Translations under genes and position numbers: made by a program
Assembly (NCBI GenBank): GCA_038025085.1
Contig: CM076142.1
Location: 32,952,001-33,016,000, forward strand
DNA: 64,000 nucleotides
Source: Tetragonia tetragonoides
Lineage: Eukaryota > Streptophyta > Magnoliopsida > Caryophyllales > Aizoaceae
Direction of reading: 5' to 3'
The notes under the pieces: generated by a model
Told to the model about the DNA's origin: nothing
The model's database searches: none
What the model saw: the letters and a program-made list of their open reading frames with translations, nothing else
In this document: piece after piece, positions 1 to 12,000 of the stretch
Numbering within the stretch: the stretch's first letter is position 1
Layout: the number at the start of each line of letters is the position of its first letter

Positions 1-1096
1 TGCAGGGACCCCAGCTAACGCTTGCACCGGTATACCATTAGTAAGAGGAGAGCTGACTAATTCCCCACTCTGGACACCTTCAAGAGATAACCTCACCTTT
101 AATCCCCCCACATCCAAAACTAAAGTAGAGGAAGGGCAATGAGGAAGAGAAGCAAGAACAAGCCCCAAATCGATATTCACCTGGATTTTGGGATCTGCTG
201 GGCTTCTAGATAAAGTAATTGTAGTGCACACGCCATAACTATGAGCCCCATCATCAGCACGCGCCGAACACATTCTGGAGGCCTCATCAAAGCCAGAAAG
301 TATGGTCTCACGCGCCTCAACAGGCTCAGGGCGCGTGGGCTCACGCGCCTCAATGGACTCAGAGCGCGTGGGCTCACGCGCCTCCACTGTGCCAGCATGG
401 GCTCCCCGGCACTGCGACCTGAAAATCCCGAGGCCTAGATGCTTGACAGGAATTAGATGACCTAACCTGACCGCACTCCGAGCACCGGTGATGCGTGGCT
501 CCGGCTACCACACCCCGATAACTACGCTCACCGTTGGTCTCTGGAATTCTAAATTGGAAATCGACTTCTAGAGGAGATCTGAGGAAAGCACCCGACCACC
601 TTGGCGAGAGCTTCCTTGCAATCGTCCCACCTCCGGCCATCCTTGCCGCTAGGCACAAACACCGCAGTCGACTGCCCATGTCGGCTCAAACCGATCTCCA
701 GAAAAGAATCCTTTGAATTCGATTCGATTTGGCCTTAACCCATCCTAGGGTTCTCCCAAACCGCCTCTTTTCTGCGAATCCACCCTTGGCTAGCAGATCC
801 GAACCAATGAAGCCTTCCAACCATCGCGCCATCGTCGCCGTCATGTGGATCCGACGACATTTCTTGCGGCCTTTCTCCCAGATTTTAACAAAACCTCCTT
901 CCCTGAGTTTAGGGTACAGATAGAAGGATTTCCCTTCGATCTGAACTGTGGTGGGCAGTAGAGAACCCATTAGCAGGTGGGGAAGCCATGGGAGGAGAAA
1001 GAAGAAGAGAAGAGGGAAGAAGAAAGGTGGAGAGAGAGAGAGAGAGAGCATTTTAGGTGGGTGTGGTATCACTGAACCACTATCCCACACAATCAA
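1..1096 (-). pseudogene. LINE ORF1 (gag-like) remnant
   Basis: Read on the minus strand, this stretch resembles ORF1 of plant L1-type non-LTR retrotransposons. The reading frame around 690-930 gives a segment beginning VQIEGKSFYLYP, like the DUF4283-type start of LINE ORF1. Around 560-680 another frame gives AVFVPSGKDGRRW, a segment usual in the same family. The frames do not join without shifts, so it is a decayed copy. It may continue off the left edge. It lies in the expected path of the downstream part of the kinesin gene. ORF1 proteins of this type bind element RNA; nothing suggests this copy still makes one. Confidence 0.55.
296..390. repeat. 36-bp tandem repeat, about 2.5 copies
   Basis: The unit contains GGCTCACGCGCCTCAA followed by a GGCGCGT-like stretch and recurs about every 36 bases. 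In the minus frame it encodes repeats of RRVSPRALS. It lies inside the LINE ORF1 remnant. Confidence 0.7.
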
Positions 1097-1735
1097 GAAA
1101 TATTACACAAGACCATCTCAAGCTTTCTAGCCACCTAGTTAGGTATCTAAAGAGAGACAAGCCTTACAAAAGGGTAGAATACAGGATAAGGGTAATATCA
1201 TCCCCAGAACCAAAGTAGGCATCCTTCCACCCATCTAATCATAGGACACCTCCACAGCCAGATCCCAAAAAACAGTTGAGTTCCGCCCCATGAAAGAGAG
1301 GAAGGGAACAAGAGATGTAGATGGAACTTAATTGACACGAACAAGGGTAGTTGGAGCCTCGTGTATATCTTGGGAAGGACAAGATGGTCATTCGTGGAGG
1401 TCAAGTCATGGTGAAGGAAAACGAAAAACGGAGGGAACATGATTACGGTGGTTCAGGAGTAGGATCAGTGTTTTCTGGGTCTTCAAAATGTTTGTTCCCG
1501 AGAACCAATGTGTGCTTGAACTCATTGAATAAATAGAAAAGGGCGCCAAGCCACATCGGCTATTATTATTGTTTTTGTTATTATTTGATTACTAGAAGTC
1601 GAAATCATTAAATGCAGAAAAAAAGGAGTCGAAGCTCATACACTTATTGGAGTCGAAACTCAAACACCTGTTAAAAGTTAAAACCAAGCTAAACACATCC
1701 AAGCCATTCCACAAGGCTATTATTTATTTTTATTT
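1097..1735. other. No gene recognised
   Basis: A (GA)n stretch at about 1031-1048 borders this region. Several copies of GAGTCGAARCTC occur around 1600-1660. No exon-like open frame or clear element end was seen. Confidence 0.4.
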
Positions 1736-1739
1736 TGTT

Positions 1740-2450
1740 AACAATTAGGCATTCTTTATTAATCACAGCAAGCGTAAAACAGCTTAAGACTGTTAAAACA
1801 AGAACGCCTAGATCATCCATCCGCTATAGCATCATCCAACAGTTCATCCCCACCTAGGAAGGGTTGAACAAAATCGCCAATGAGGTCTTGTCCTAGTGGT
1901 AAAGACTGAGGCGCTGGGTACAATAGGTCCAAACTTCAAATCCCCCCTCCCCTGGTGTACGTAAATTTATTGTACTGGCCTTTGTGCGTCCCTTGGACCA
2001 AAAACAAAACGGAAGGGTTGAACGAAATCGTTGCAATCACGTACTCAGGTGAGTGAAAGTGAGACAAGCACTACACCTTAGGAAGTGATACACTGTCCAA
2101 CAGCTACTGGAAAGAAAGCAGCAAAAACACCAACTCATAGCTAAGTAATAAAATCTAACTCCCTTGTCAATCCTGATTTAGCTACGCCGTCAGCTATTGC
2201 ATTGGAAGTTTGGAACTATGAGGCTTGTCAACAATTTTCATCTTCGGCCACCACTCCATGAATTGACGAATGAAGTTGAGTTCAAAGTGGACCTCCCAAG
2301 GCCCTCCTTCTTTTGAGTTACATCATCCAACGGCGTTAACCGAATCTGATTCCACAATCAAATCAACATACAATAGCCACTCCTAGCAGAAATACGACCA
2401 GCATAAAATCGTCAATGAAATCCACAATGCTATAGCCGCACCAGCAAGGC
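1740..2450 (-). pseudogene. LINE 3'-end remnant with RNase H-like domain
   Basis: On the minus strand, about 2430 down to 2165, a broken frame reads LIVESDSVNAV, then PWEVHFELNFIRQF, then a TADGVAKSG-like segment. This is the layout of the RNase H-like domain at the end of many plant non-LTR elements and their relatives. At least three stops and a frameshift interrupt it. A SINE has inserted at 1877-2010, which shows this remnant is older than that SINE. It is most likely dead LINE sequence in the downstream part of the kinesin locus. Confidence 0.5.
1857..2030 (+). mobile_element. tRNA-derived SINE with 20-bp target-site duplication
   Basis: Near-identical 20-mers at 1857-1876 and 2011-2030 (GGAAGGGTTGAAC, one mismatch, ending AAATCG) flank a 134-bp body. 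The body has an A-box-like TAGTGGTAAAG and a B-box-like GGTCCAAACTTCAAATCC at tRNA spacing. It continues into GGTGTACGTAAATTTATTG, reminiscent of Au-type SINEs. Such elements carry no protein and are copied by LINE machinery. Confidence 0.8.
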
Positions 2451-3067
2451 CGCAACCCATTATACAACACCTGTATGTGCAACACTCCGTTTTTGTGATG
2501 CCGCTTACAGCCACTACCACAAAAATTTTCCTGGTTTGAACACAGTTAAGATCCTAACTCCTAAAGCATAGCACAAAAGTGATTCCCAAACGGCCTCTTT
2601 TCTACAAATTTAGTAAAACTAAAGTATATTTATCGAATATTTTATTAGCCCTGTTGTTCTGTTTTGCCTTCTGTGTAGGATCCCCTGCAATGTATACTCA
2701 AAGATAATAAAAAAACCTCTTACCTTGACCGTATAAGATAATAATTATGAGATAACAAAACACAATTCTTATATATGATTTTCAAATGTTATTTAAATAG
2801 AAAACTAGAAATGCTATTTCAATTGGAACGATGTATTCATATGGAAGAACTACGGACAGTATATCCCAATAAAATAGATAAATCACACACAGATATTCAC
2901 AAGGTTTTAAACATGAGACAGCAGACTTGTAACTTCATTTCAAAACCCTTAACCTGTAGTTAGAGGAACTGTTGTTTACCTCAATATGGTGTCGGGGACA
3001 CAGAAAAACCACCGTAATTGAAGGAGTTGTACTTGTATAGTTCCAATTTCTTGGATAAAGAACTTAC
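2451..3067. other. AT-rich sequence, no certain exon
   Basis: This follows kinesin exon 12 on the minus strand. The exon-12 frame stays open for 28 more codons past the donor, to a TGA at 2981-2983. No later coiled-coil or armadillo exon was recognised down to position 1. Confidence 0.45.
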
Positions 3068-6000
3068 CTGGCTTTTGTTCTCTTCGATCAGATGTTTCTT
3101 TAATGACTCCATTTGTTCTTCTGCTTGTTCACGACAGACACGCTCATCTTGTAATTTCAAAGTTAAGCTGTCTATTTTGTTCTCATAGAGCTGAATGGTC
3201 TCTGAGAGTAACTTCTGATCAGAATTCTGGTCAACTAAAATCTTTCTTAAAGAATCCACTTGCTCCTCAGCATGTTGACAGCGGAAATGCATGTCCTCTA
3301 ATTCCTTGGTTAATTGTGTTCTTGACTTCTCATATTTTTGCTTGGTGTCTAGAAGCTCCTTCTGATATTTAGAATTCTCCGTTTGACATTGCTACTACGT
3401 GAAAAAAACAAAATCAGTCTTTGTCCATATATTGTATGTTATATCAAATTGTTAGAGATCTTCAAATATATCAAATGGTATCGATCTTAAAATACAAGCA
3501 CCAATAAACATCAGGAAGATAACCAGAGTTAGGTCATCACTATATGAATAGGACATGTGTATCTTCATTTTTTAAGAGTTTCAAGGGAAAAGAACGAATA
3601 AGGCAATCCAATGTATTACAAGTACATCTTACGAAAGCAGTCTGCTCAATATGGAATTTATATTGTCTAACTCTTATTTTCGTGAAGCAAAATTTCCAGC
3701 AAGGAAAGATTCAGTAATTTAGAAAAAAGAAAAAGAAAACAAAAATATGAGAGCTTATTAGCCCGCACATTCAATAGAAGAAACGGCAGAGACCTGCATT
3801 GAACTTTCCTGATCATTTAGAAGAGCCTTTAAAGTGTTTAATTGCCTTTCAGCTCCTTCACTGCGAGCTCTCTCATCCTCTAATTGGATAATCAATGCTG
3901 CTACTTGTTTTTCATACATCTGGGTGGTATCTGCAAGAGCTGTTTGATACGTGGAGTTCTCATGCTGTTTTTGCTACACCATAAAACAAGAGCATTAGCA
4001 CTGAGAACCAATTTTCTTCAAGTCAATCATAAAAAATACGCGATATTCTACGCAAAATGGATACATGTAGGGGAAGAGAAATGACATTTTAACCAATCAG
4101 AAAAGAAACACATACTAATTGTCTAGCCTCCCATACTAGTTTAACAATCAAACTACTCTTTGGTTGTCTAGACTCTGGAACACATAAGGAAACACAAGAT
4201 GATCAACAAGATCATGTTATCTTTACAGAAACGAAATAGAGACAACCTCAAAAGAAAGATAGAGTTATACGGTGTTCATTAATCCTGATCCACAAAATGC
4301 AAATTGTCAATTGTTCATATAGGGCCATTTACAAACATGTTGAGGTATACAAGTAGGGTAGCTATACTTTAGTCATAATGTACCCAGATATATAGGAACA
4401 TGGAACAATGCAGGTTCCTCATAAAGAACTTTACATTATGAAGAACCCTACCAAGGCAATAATACTTCCAGATTTCGGCATGTGATCAGAGAGCAGAACA
4501 CGTCGATTAAAGAGAACCAATAGAGAAACAGAATATTTTGACAAGATTTATACTAAAATGTTGAACCTTGGTCAAATTATATACCTTGTAGTGTTCAATA
4601 CTAATTTCTAGGCGTGCCACTTCATCACGCAACAGTTTATTACAATCTTTTTGATGATTTAAGTCCTCCGACATAACTTTCATTTCCATCTCCAAACGAC
4701 CATTATCTTTCTCGAGAATCTGCAAGTATGAACGCTAGCAAAACTGAAACAACGACAGAATTTGGGAACAACGAAAGCTGAGGAGTAAACAACACGATGA
4801 AAAATTATAGATGGACCTCATAGAAGCAGGAGGCAATTACCTCAGACCTTGCCACTAAGCTCTTTTCTGCCTCGACAAATGAACGTTGACAGTCTTTGAG
4901 CTTCTTTTCCATTTCATTTATATAATTGTCCCTCAGCTTTTGCTGCCTATCAATTTCTTTAGTAAGATGATCAACTTGGCTTTCAAGCTTTCTTGACAAG
5001 CTCTCATAGTCAAATTCTTCTTTCACTTTCATCATATTTACTACCTTCATAGCCTGCAATATTACCAAGTAAATAACACATACGATAGTATCAAATAAAT
5101 AATTTCTGAATCTTACTATAGTACCAACTTCATTATTCATCATTTCTTTGATTGAAATATTTTGAGAATCCAAATACATTAAAATTGAATATCATCTTGC
5201 TCCTAAGGAAACAGAATTCAGCATTCACATTCATAATTAAATAGTGACTGATAAGGTGATAACTGATACCAGTCGCACAATGTTCCTCATTTTGGCAAGC
5301 CCATCACAAATGAAAGGACTCAGTTACACAGGGCAATAGCTTGGATTAAGAGTGCAAATTCATTTGTCTAAACAATCAACTTTAAGAGAGCAACATCATC
5401 ATAAATAATTGCATGTAAGACAACAGGTTGTAATTACTTTTGATGACTACGACTACAGAAAATAAGAATACAATAATGTCATCTGTCACATAAACAGTAG
5501 AACATTAATCAACAACAACAACCCAGTAGCAAGGTAGCACGAGTACGGGTACGCGGACACGGGACACGCGGACACGGGACATGGGATACGGCAATTCTCA
5601 AAATCCCGGATACGCGGACACGTCAAAGGAAAAAAAAAAATTAAAAAATACATGAAAAAATCAGAAAAGTTATTTCCATAATTTAATTAACATGTCAAAG
5701 GAGATGAAGGAATGAAGAGTTGAAGAAATCAAATCAGCAAGTAATGGAAATTGTGCTTTGAAGTCTTGAAGATGGAGAGAGAAAGAGACAGAGGAGAGAG
5801 AGATAACGAGAGAAACTGAGAAAGCAGCCAGAAAAAAAATGACGGCAAGTTGAAAATCAGGTCTTTAAGTGTAAAAACAGTTTTTTTTGCTTTTATTTTT
5901 CTTTTTTGGGCAAAAATACTTAGTCCCGTGTCCCCTGCCGTGTCCAAATGGTTGACCGTGTCCATTGCCGTGTCCAAATCTCATTGCCGTGTCCTGCTTT

Positions 6001-9000
6001 ATTGGACACGTACTCAGGCGTGTCCAACGCGTGTCCGTGTCCAGTACGTATTGGACACGGGACACGGCACCCTATAGGCGTGTCCGTGCTTCATAGCCCA
6101 GTAGGTATCCCGCCTAGGGCGGGGTCTGGGGAGCTCCAGATGTACGCAGTCTTACCCCTAACTAGTCGCCTAGTAGAGAGACTGTTTCCGGAAGACCCAC
6201 AAACGGTAGAACATTAATCAAAAACCAGTTAATCAATGCTGCTATCATCACAAATGAAAGGTAAATTCATCTTTTGTACCTTCACGAAAGTATGTCACAA
6301 TGAAAGAACTGACATAACTGGATGAGTATCACTAATATGCTTGTCAATGGATCAATCAGTACATGCTAAAGAAAGATTTGGTATCTGGCTGGAGCGAAAT
6401 TCTCGCATTTTTTTGGGGGTATCTTATCCAAGGGATTTTGTTTGGGACTGGATGTTGTAGTTGGCTATGTAGTGGCAGAAAGTAGCTGGTGCTTTAGAAG
6501 GGGTATCGCTTACTAACATCAAGCGAAATTGGGGGTTCTTTCTAGTTAGATGGGAGGTTCTTTTTTATTTTTCTGTGCAGACTCTTGTCCTCTAACTTTG
6601 TAACTCCTTTAGTCCATTATGTAAACATTTCTTATCTAAGAAGTTAAGTCCAAGAGGTATACAAAAACCCCAAGGTATCAAATCGACATATTGACCGATG
6701 CTTATCGGTTTTTGAGCTTGACAATATGTAAAAATCCAGAACGTAACAGGGTGTCTAATACTCTAATACGGCCAATGCATATTCGATAAATGCCCAATAA
6801 ATGGAGGATACAGCCCATAAATAGCCGATACAATCAATATCGCTGATAAAAGTTCACACCGCAGTAACTGCAACCTGTTACACGACAACCGTAACACTAC
6901 CTTTCCACTATGTTGCGACCACAATGAAAATCTGATACCCCTGCATCAGATGTTTCTGTATCATACGAGTATGAAATATAATCAAAGAAAGTTACTCACA
7001 CGTTGCCCAAACATTATTGTACTAGTAGTTTCTGCATGATGTCGTGCTGAAGGCCCAATCGTGACTATTAAGGAAGTCCTTGCAGAGCCTATTTAATAAA
7101 AGCCACGCAAGTTACAATTAGGCTTTACCAAGATAGAGAGCAAAACCAACTGCGAAGTGGATGCGTACCATAAAAGTAGGACCTTGAAAATAAGAACAGA
7201 ATGAATCAACAACTTCATGAGAATTAAACTGATTCTGTGAAACGGGGTAGTGCTAATGGAATGAAATATAGCAGTTACCACCGCAGTTACCACTATTTAA
7301 AGTTGACGCCATTATTTTTCATAGTTTCTTTTCCCTTTTAGAGAAATCACATGAAAGGATCCTACAGAATCTTAGATTTAAAATTGTAAAATTGGATGCC
7401 ATATGCGTGATTATATAAGATTGTTAAATGTTAGCGGTGAAAGATTAAGAGCACGATAGCGGACAGCCTACAGAAACAGGGTTCTAAACGCTTTTAACTC
7501 ACCAGACACCACTGTCAACTGTCAACCTTAAAAACTTTTCTATCTCAAAATAAGCAAACAGCTTTGATTTATAGAAAAATATGATACATTTTAGAGGTCA
7601 AATTTCTTCTGACAAAAGGAAACAATGGCAATGGTACACTAAAACCACTGCCAACATTATCTTCATTGAAACCTAGAGCATAAAATCAATCTAAGTACCC
7701 ATAGAGCTTTCATTCCTGTGCCGACCCCTCATATCTCAAACATAAATTGTTATTGTCAATAGTCTTCCGTTACCCCTTTGTTCTTCCAAAACCAATAGCC
7801 ACCTATTACTGCAAGGGTGAATAGATGAATTATGATACTCTCAATCAATGTCTAGCAACAATACTAAAGGTCTATGAAGAAGCATCTTCTCAATGGAAAG
7901 GTATGGCATCATAAGTGCCACAAAAGATTACCGATCTAAGAAACGCTATGGCTAGTCTAATCAGTTATGGGAGCTCTACTATGCTTGCTTTAAAATCAAG
8001 AACTTATAAAAAGATATTTAGCACAACCTCCAAATGAATCACGGAGAATTCTTGTTAACTTGGAATCTCGAGTTGGGATATGTGAACTATTTTCAGCCAA
8101 CGCATTGATACACTTCCCCAAAGAAGTGAGGGAGAGGTTGATAAATTTAGCCTCTTCAAGCAGCTGTCCTTCACTGCCTGTCATGCAGAAATGTAGGGTG
8201 TTAATATTTGAACAGCGGTAGGACAAAAAAAGTCGCTTGCTTTAATCATAAACTGCCATAGCAAGAAGAGACAGTCAACAAACAACTCAAAAGGAGGACG
8301 AATTTCGTTCGGGAGCCAGAAAGCAAGCCTTCTCTATATGCAGAATTATACACTTGTATGTTTCACTGACATTCTACTCTGTTGAACACAAAAATCTTAA
8401 TTAGATCAAGATAAGACGAATAGAGTCCGACAAAGTCCTTTCCCTACATGTCTCCCAACTATTGTTACTTAGACGCCTCATTTCCCTACAGGTAACCGTG
8501 TCGGATCCTCTCCACTAGAACATGGGTATGAACACTCGACACTTCAATTTAAGACAAAAACACACAATGACATGTGACACGTATCACAAACGGACACTTG
8601 TCGCTGAGTCCTAGTAACATAGTCTCCTGATACAAAATGACAAATAGTAAGTACTACCAACTTACCCGATTTGCTTGTCTAAGGGTTGCTGCAATGGCTC
8701 CCTTGTTTTTTGTTGTCTTAGATGTAAGTGCTCAAAGCTCATATTTTGGTAATGAAAATGCTCACATTTTACCAAAAAAAAAAAAAAACTTACCCGATTT
8801 ATCTATTCTTTCTGATCCAGCAAGATCCACAATTAGTAGTTTGCTTTTTCGTATCATATTTACACCCAAATCAATTTGGGCATTAGTTCCAGTTTCTGTT
8901 TTTCCAACAGACCTCTTAACATAAACCTTGAGAGAGATGAAGCAATATGTGAGCACTAACATAATACCAGAAAGAAAAAAAGAAACAAATGAAGAGAATG

Positions 9001-12000
9001 TGTGTCTCACCATTAAAATTGCATGACTACGAGACGAATTTGTGTTAAGCTTTGTATTTGCAGCATGACGGTTTGCCTCACCAGATTGAAGCAGTTCCAT
9101 AAAGTGATCAAGGTCATGAATTCTAATGACTGAGGCACCAGGCAACAATACTTCCCCTGTCTTGGAGTCCTCTACAATAGGAATATTAGTCTTCTCAGGT
9201 GCAAGTAGATCATGAATTGATTCCATGTACAACTGGAAGAAATGCATAAAATGCGAGTGATTAAGAACAAAATATATATGATAAAACAACTTCACACGGT
9301 TTTGTTTTTGCTACAAGGGCGCATGGGATAGCCCACAAACCACATGCACTGGGCAAGCCAACCCATCTATGATGGGCTGACGGGCTCAAGCAGAGGAGTA
9401 GACCTCCCTGCAAAGAATGGTAGAGGGGAATTTATTCTTCCTACATGGATGAGGATTTGAACTTAAACCCATGCCCACTGGAGGGAGGGGCACTTACCAC
9501 TTGTGCTCCCACCTCATCCTCTATTAAGACAAGTGATTAACGATTTTCAATCTTTTTTTTTTCTTTTTCTTTAGATAAGAAATTTTTTTATTAATCAATC
9601 AATGAAAGAATGCAAAAAAGGTGGAGGACAAGAAGTCCTCCAAAGAGAAGCAAAAAAACATATCGACAAGTCCCGCCACTGTAACTGAACAAGTGTAAGA
9701 GGGACACCCTAGAAGGCCCCAACTGCCTTTGCCCAAATAAACAACATGATCCCAAACATTATCCACTCTTTTACTGGACGCAGAAAAGATCCTCGAGTTC
9801 CGCTCCAACCAAATACACCACAGAATATCCATACACGCACACCTCCACCACAACTTACCCTCCCTCCCTCTCCTAGCAGCAGCAAAACGTATCTGTAAAA
9901 ACTGCCCCAATGTAGCCGGGTTCGCAAAATGCTCCCCCCCCCCCCCCCAGTCAGCCTATCCCACAACACCCTAGCAAAGTCACACAACAAAGAAATGTAA
10001 CCCTTCCTCACAATCATGGCGATACATAAGGATTTTCAAGCTTAAACAGGACATGAAGCTAACTCTAAGAAATGGAGAAGAAAGAGGCCCAGTATGTGGG
10101 TTGGGGATGTAATTCTACAGAAGATAATTTACGATTCCAGCAGCCAAAAAGTGGCTGGTGGAGACAGTGGCTGAATGGCGAGAAGCAGCAGCGTAACTTG
10201 ATGCTAGGCATGTATTTCTAGTGATAGATGCAGATGATTATGCAATCACTGAAAGAAAATTGCTACAAACATGACCACAAAGAAAATATATATGGCGTTG
10301 GATATGTAAAGAAATGTTCTCATACACAAAGGACCAGTGTACTACAAAGATGAAATATTTTATTCATTTAAGATCAACCTAGTGCAGACTCCAGCCCTCT
10401 GGCTAGTGTCACATGCATGGAGCCTTAGCCACAATTGTATAAAAATTATTAGCAATATTGTCAGCAAATACCTAATTGAAAATATCACCAATCACATGTG
10501 GAGCACCAATGAGAAGAGACTGGGGTGGGGGAGGCAAGAAATTAACAAAAAAAAAAAAAAGGGTGGTGAATTTAAAGCCTGAAGAAAACATTCCAGCCCG
10601 GTGAAAAGACTTGTCTCCCTGGCCGACCATGGCTGGCAACTAGCATTTACCTTTCATTTCTGGCTGCAGGAAGCCATAGTTGGCGTAACATCAGAGCATT
10701 TCGTAGGTACTCGACAGTTTTCGAAGTACATACTACTAAAGGGTATAATGGCAAAGATTTAGAAGAATTTAAGAAAAAACTAAGAGCACCTACTCAGTAT
10801 TTTTAATCCGAGCTTAAATAAATATATTGACATGGTTTGTACCATTGAATTACCAGGACATAGTGACTATTTCAACCTCGTTTCTTAATCGTATTTTAAG
10901 ACATGCACGGATTTTCTAGTCTTTGTTACTCTGATTTATGATTAGCTAATGTTCTAAGTTTTTGACTGTGGGCCCTGTGGCAATAAGAAAAACTCAAAAA
11001 ATAAGGCATTAAAACCAAAAGTGATCCTGCCAGATTCCAAATTTTCCATTACAAAGCATCAGCACCATACATGAATATGCAACTCATCTCATTCCAAGGT
11101 ACAATGTGGTTAAATTACCTGCAAGTAGGAGACTTCTACACTATCACTTGCTAGAGATGTATTGGTGATAATATCTTCTACTGCTCGAACCACGATGCCA
11201 CGCTCTGAAGCATCATATTTGCCCAGATTGCCAACTGTGTAAGTCTTCCCAGTACCTGTTTGGCCATAAGCCATAACTGTCCCATTATATCCACTTAGAA
11301 CACTCTGCAAAAGTGTGTAATGGGTGTACAATCAGCATGACACTCACACCCTTGTATCAGTAATTCTTAAAAGAACAATGCAAGACAAAACATTAAGCCA
11401 TCAAGTATAACTATAGATTGAAAGCAGAAAACATCTATAGAAGAGCTTCAACGCTCAAAATAAAGAAGGTAACACTCCTATAATAAAGGTCTCATTTTCT
11501 TTCTCTTTTTTTTAGATAACATAAGTATACAAGCTTTGCTTGACTAATCCCATGGGCCCTGAAAAAGGTCTGACTTTCTTAAACGAGGTAAATTCTAATA
11601 ACTAAGTTGAAAGAAGACAGATATAAGAATGCTAGGAAGAAAGCAGTGCTATAAGGTGAAAAAATATTTTCGGCCATGCAGACTGGGGAGTATTATGGGA
11701 CAGACGTGTACAAGATTGTCAATAAGAACTAATGACAAAGTCTACAAGGATTGTGATAAGAACTTGCCTCAACAACAGGTTTTGCCACCACTTCATAAAT
11801 GCGCTTTTGAGATGCAGTTTCAGTAAAGACTTCATCAAATTTGTAAGATTCAGAAGTCCAATTATTTTTTCGCAATTTCAGTTTCTTCAGCTGCATGAGA
11901 ACAAAGAGAAACAATTAAATAAAGTGAGCAAAATTTCCATACAAACTTCCAATGCAGTGGGTATCACAATGAACCAGTGTTCCATTCCATCCCCTTTGAC

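Noticed and set aside
1883..1960. Possible tRNA gene
   Set aside because: A- and B-box-like motifs exist, but no cloverleaf can be formed and target-site duplications show a SINE.
2701..2960. Extra kinesin exon using the GTAAGAGG donor at about 2726
   Set aside because: The sequence upstream on the minus strand has stops in the needed frame and no coiled-coil or armadillo character.
5729..6217. Overlapping open frames with MDT/TGHGH-like repeats
   Set aside because: They only translate the GGACACG repeats of the hAT element; both strands stay open because of the repeat, not coding.
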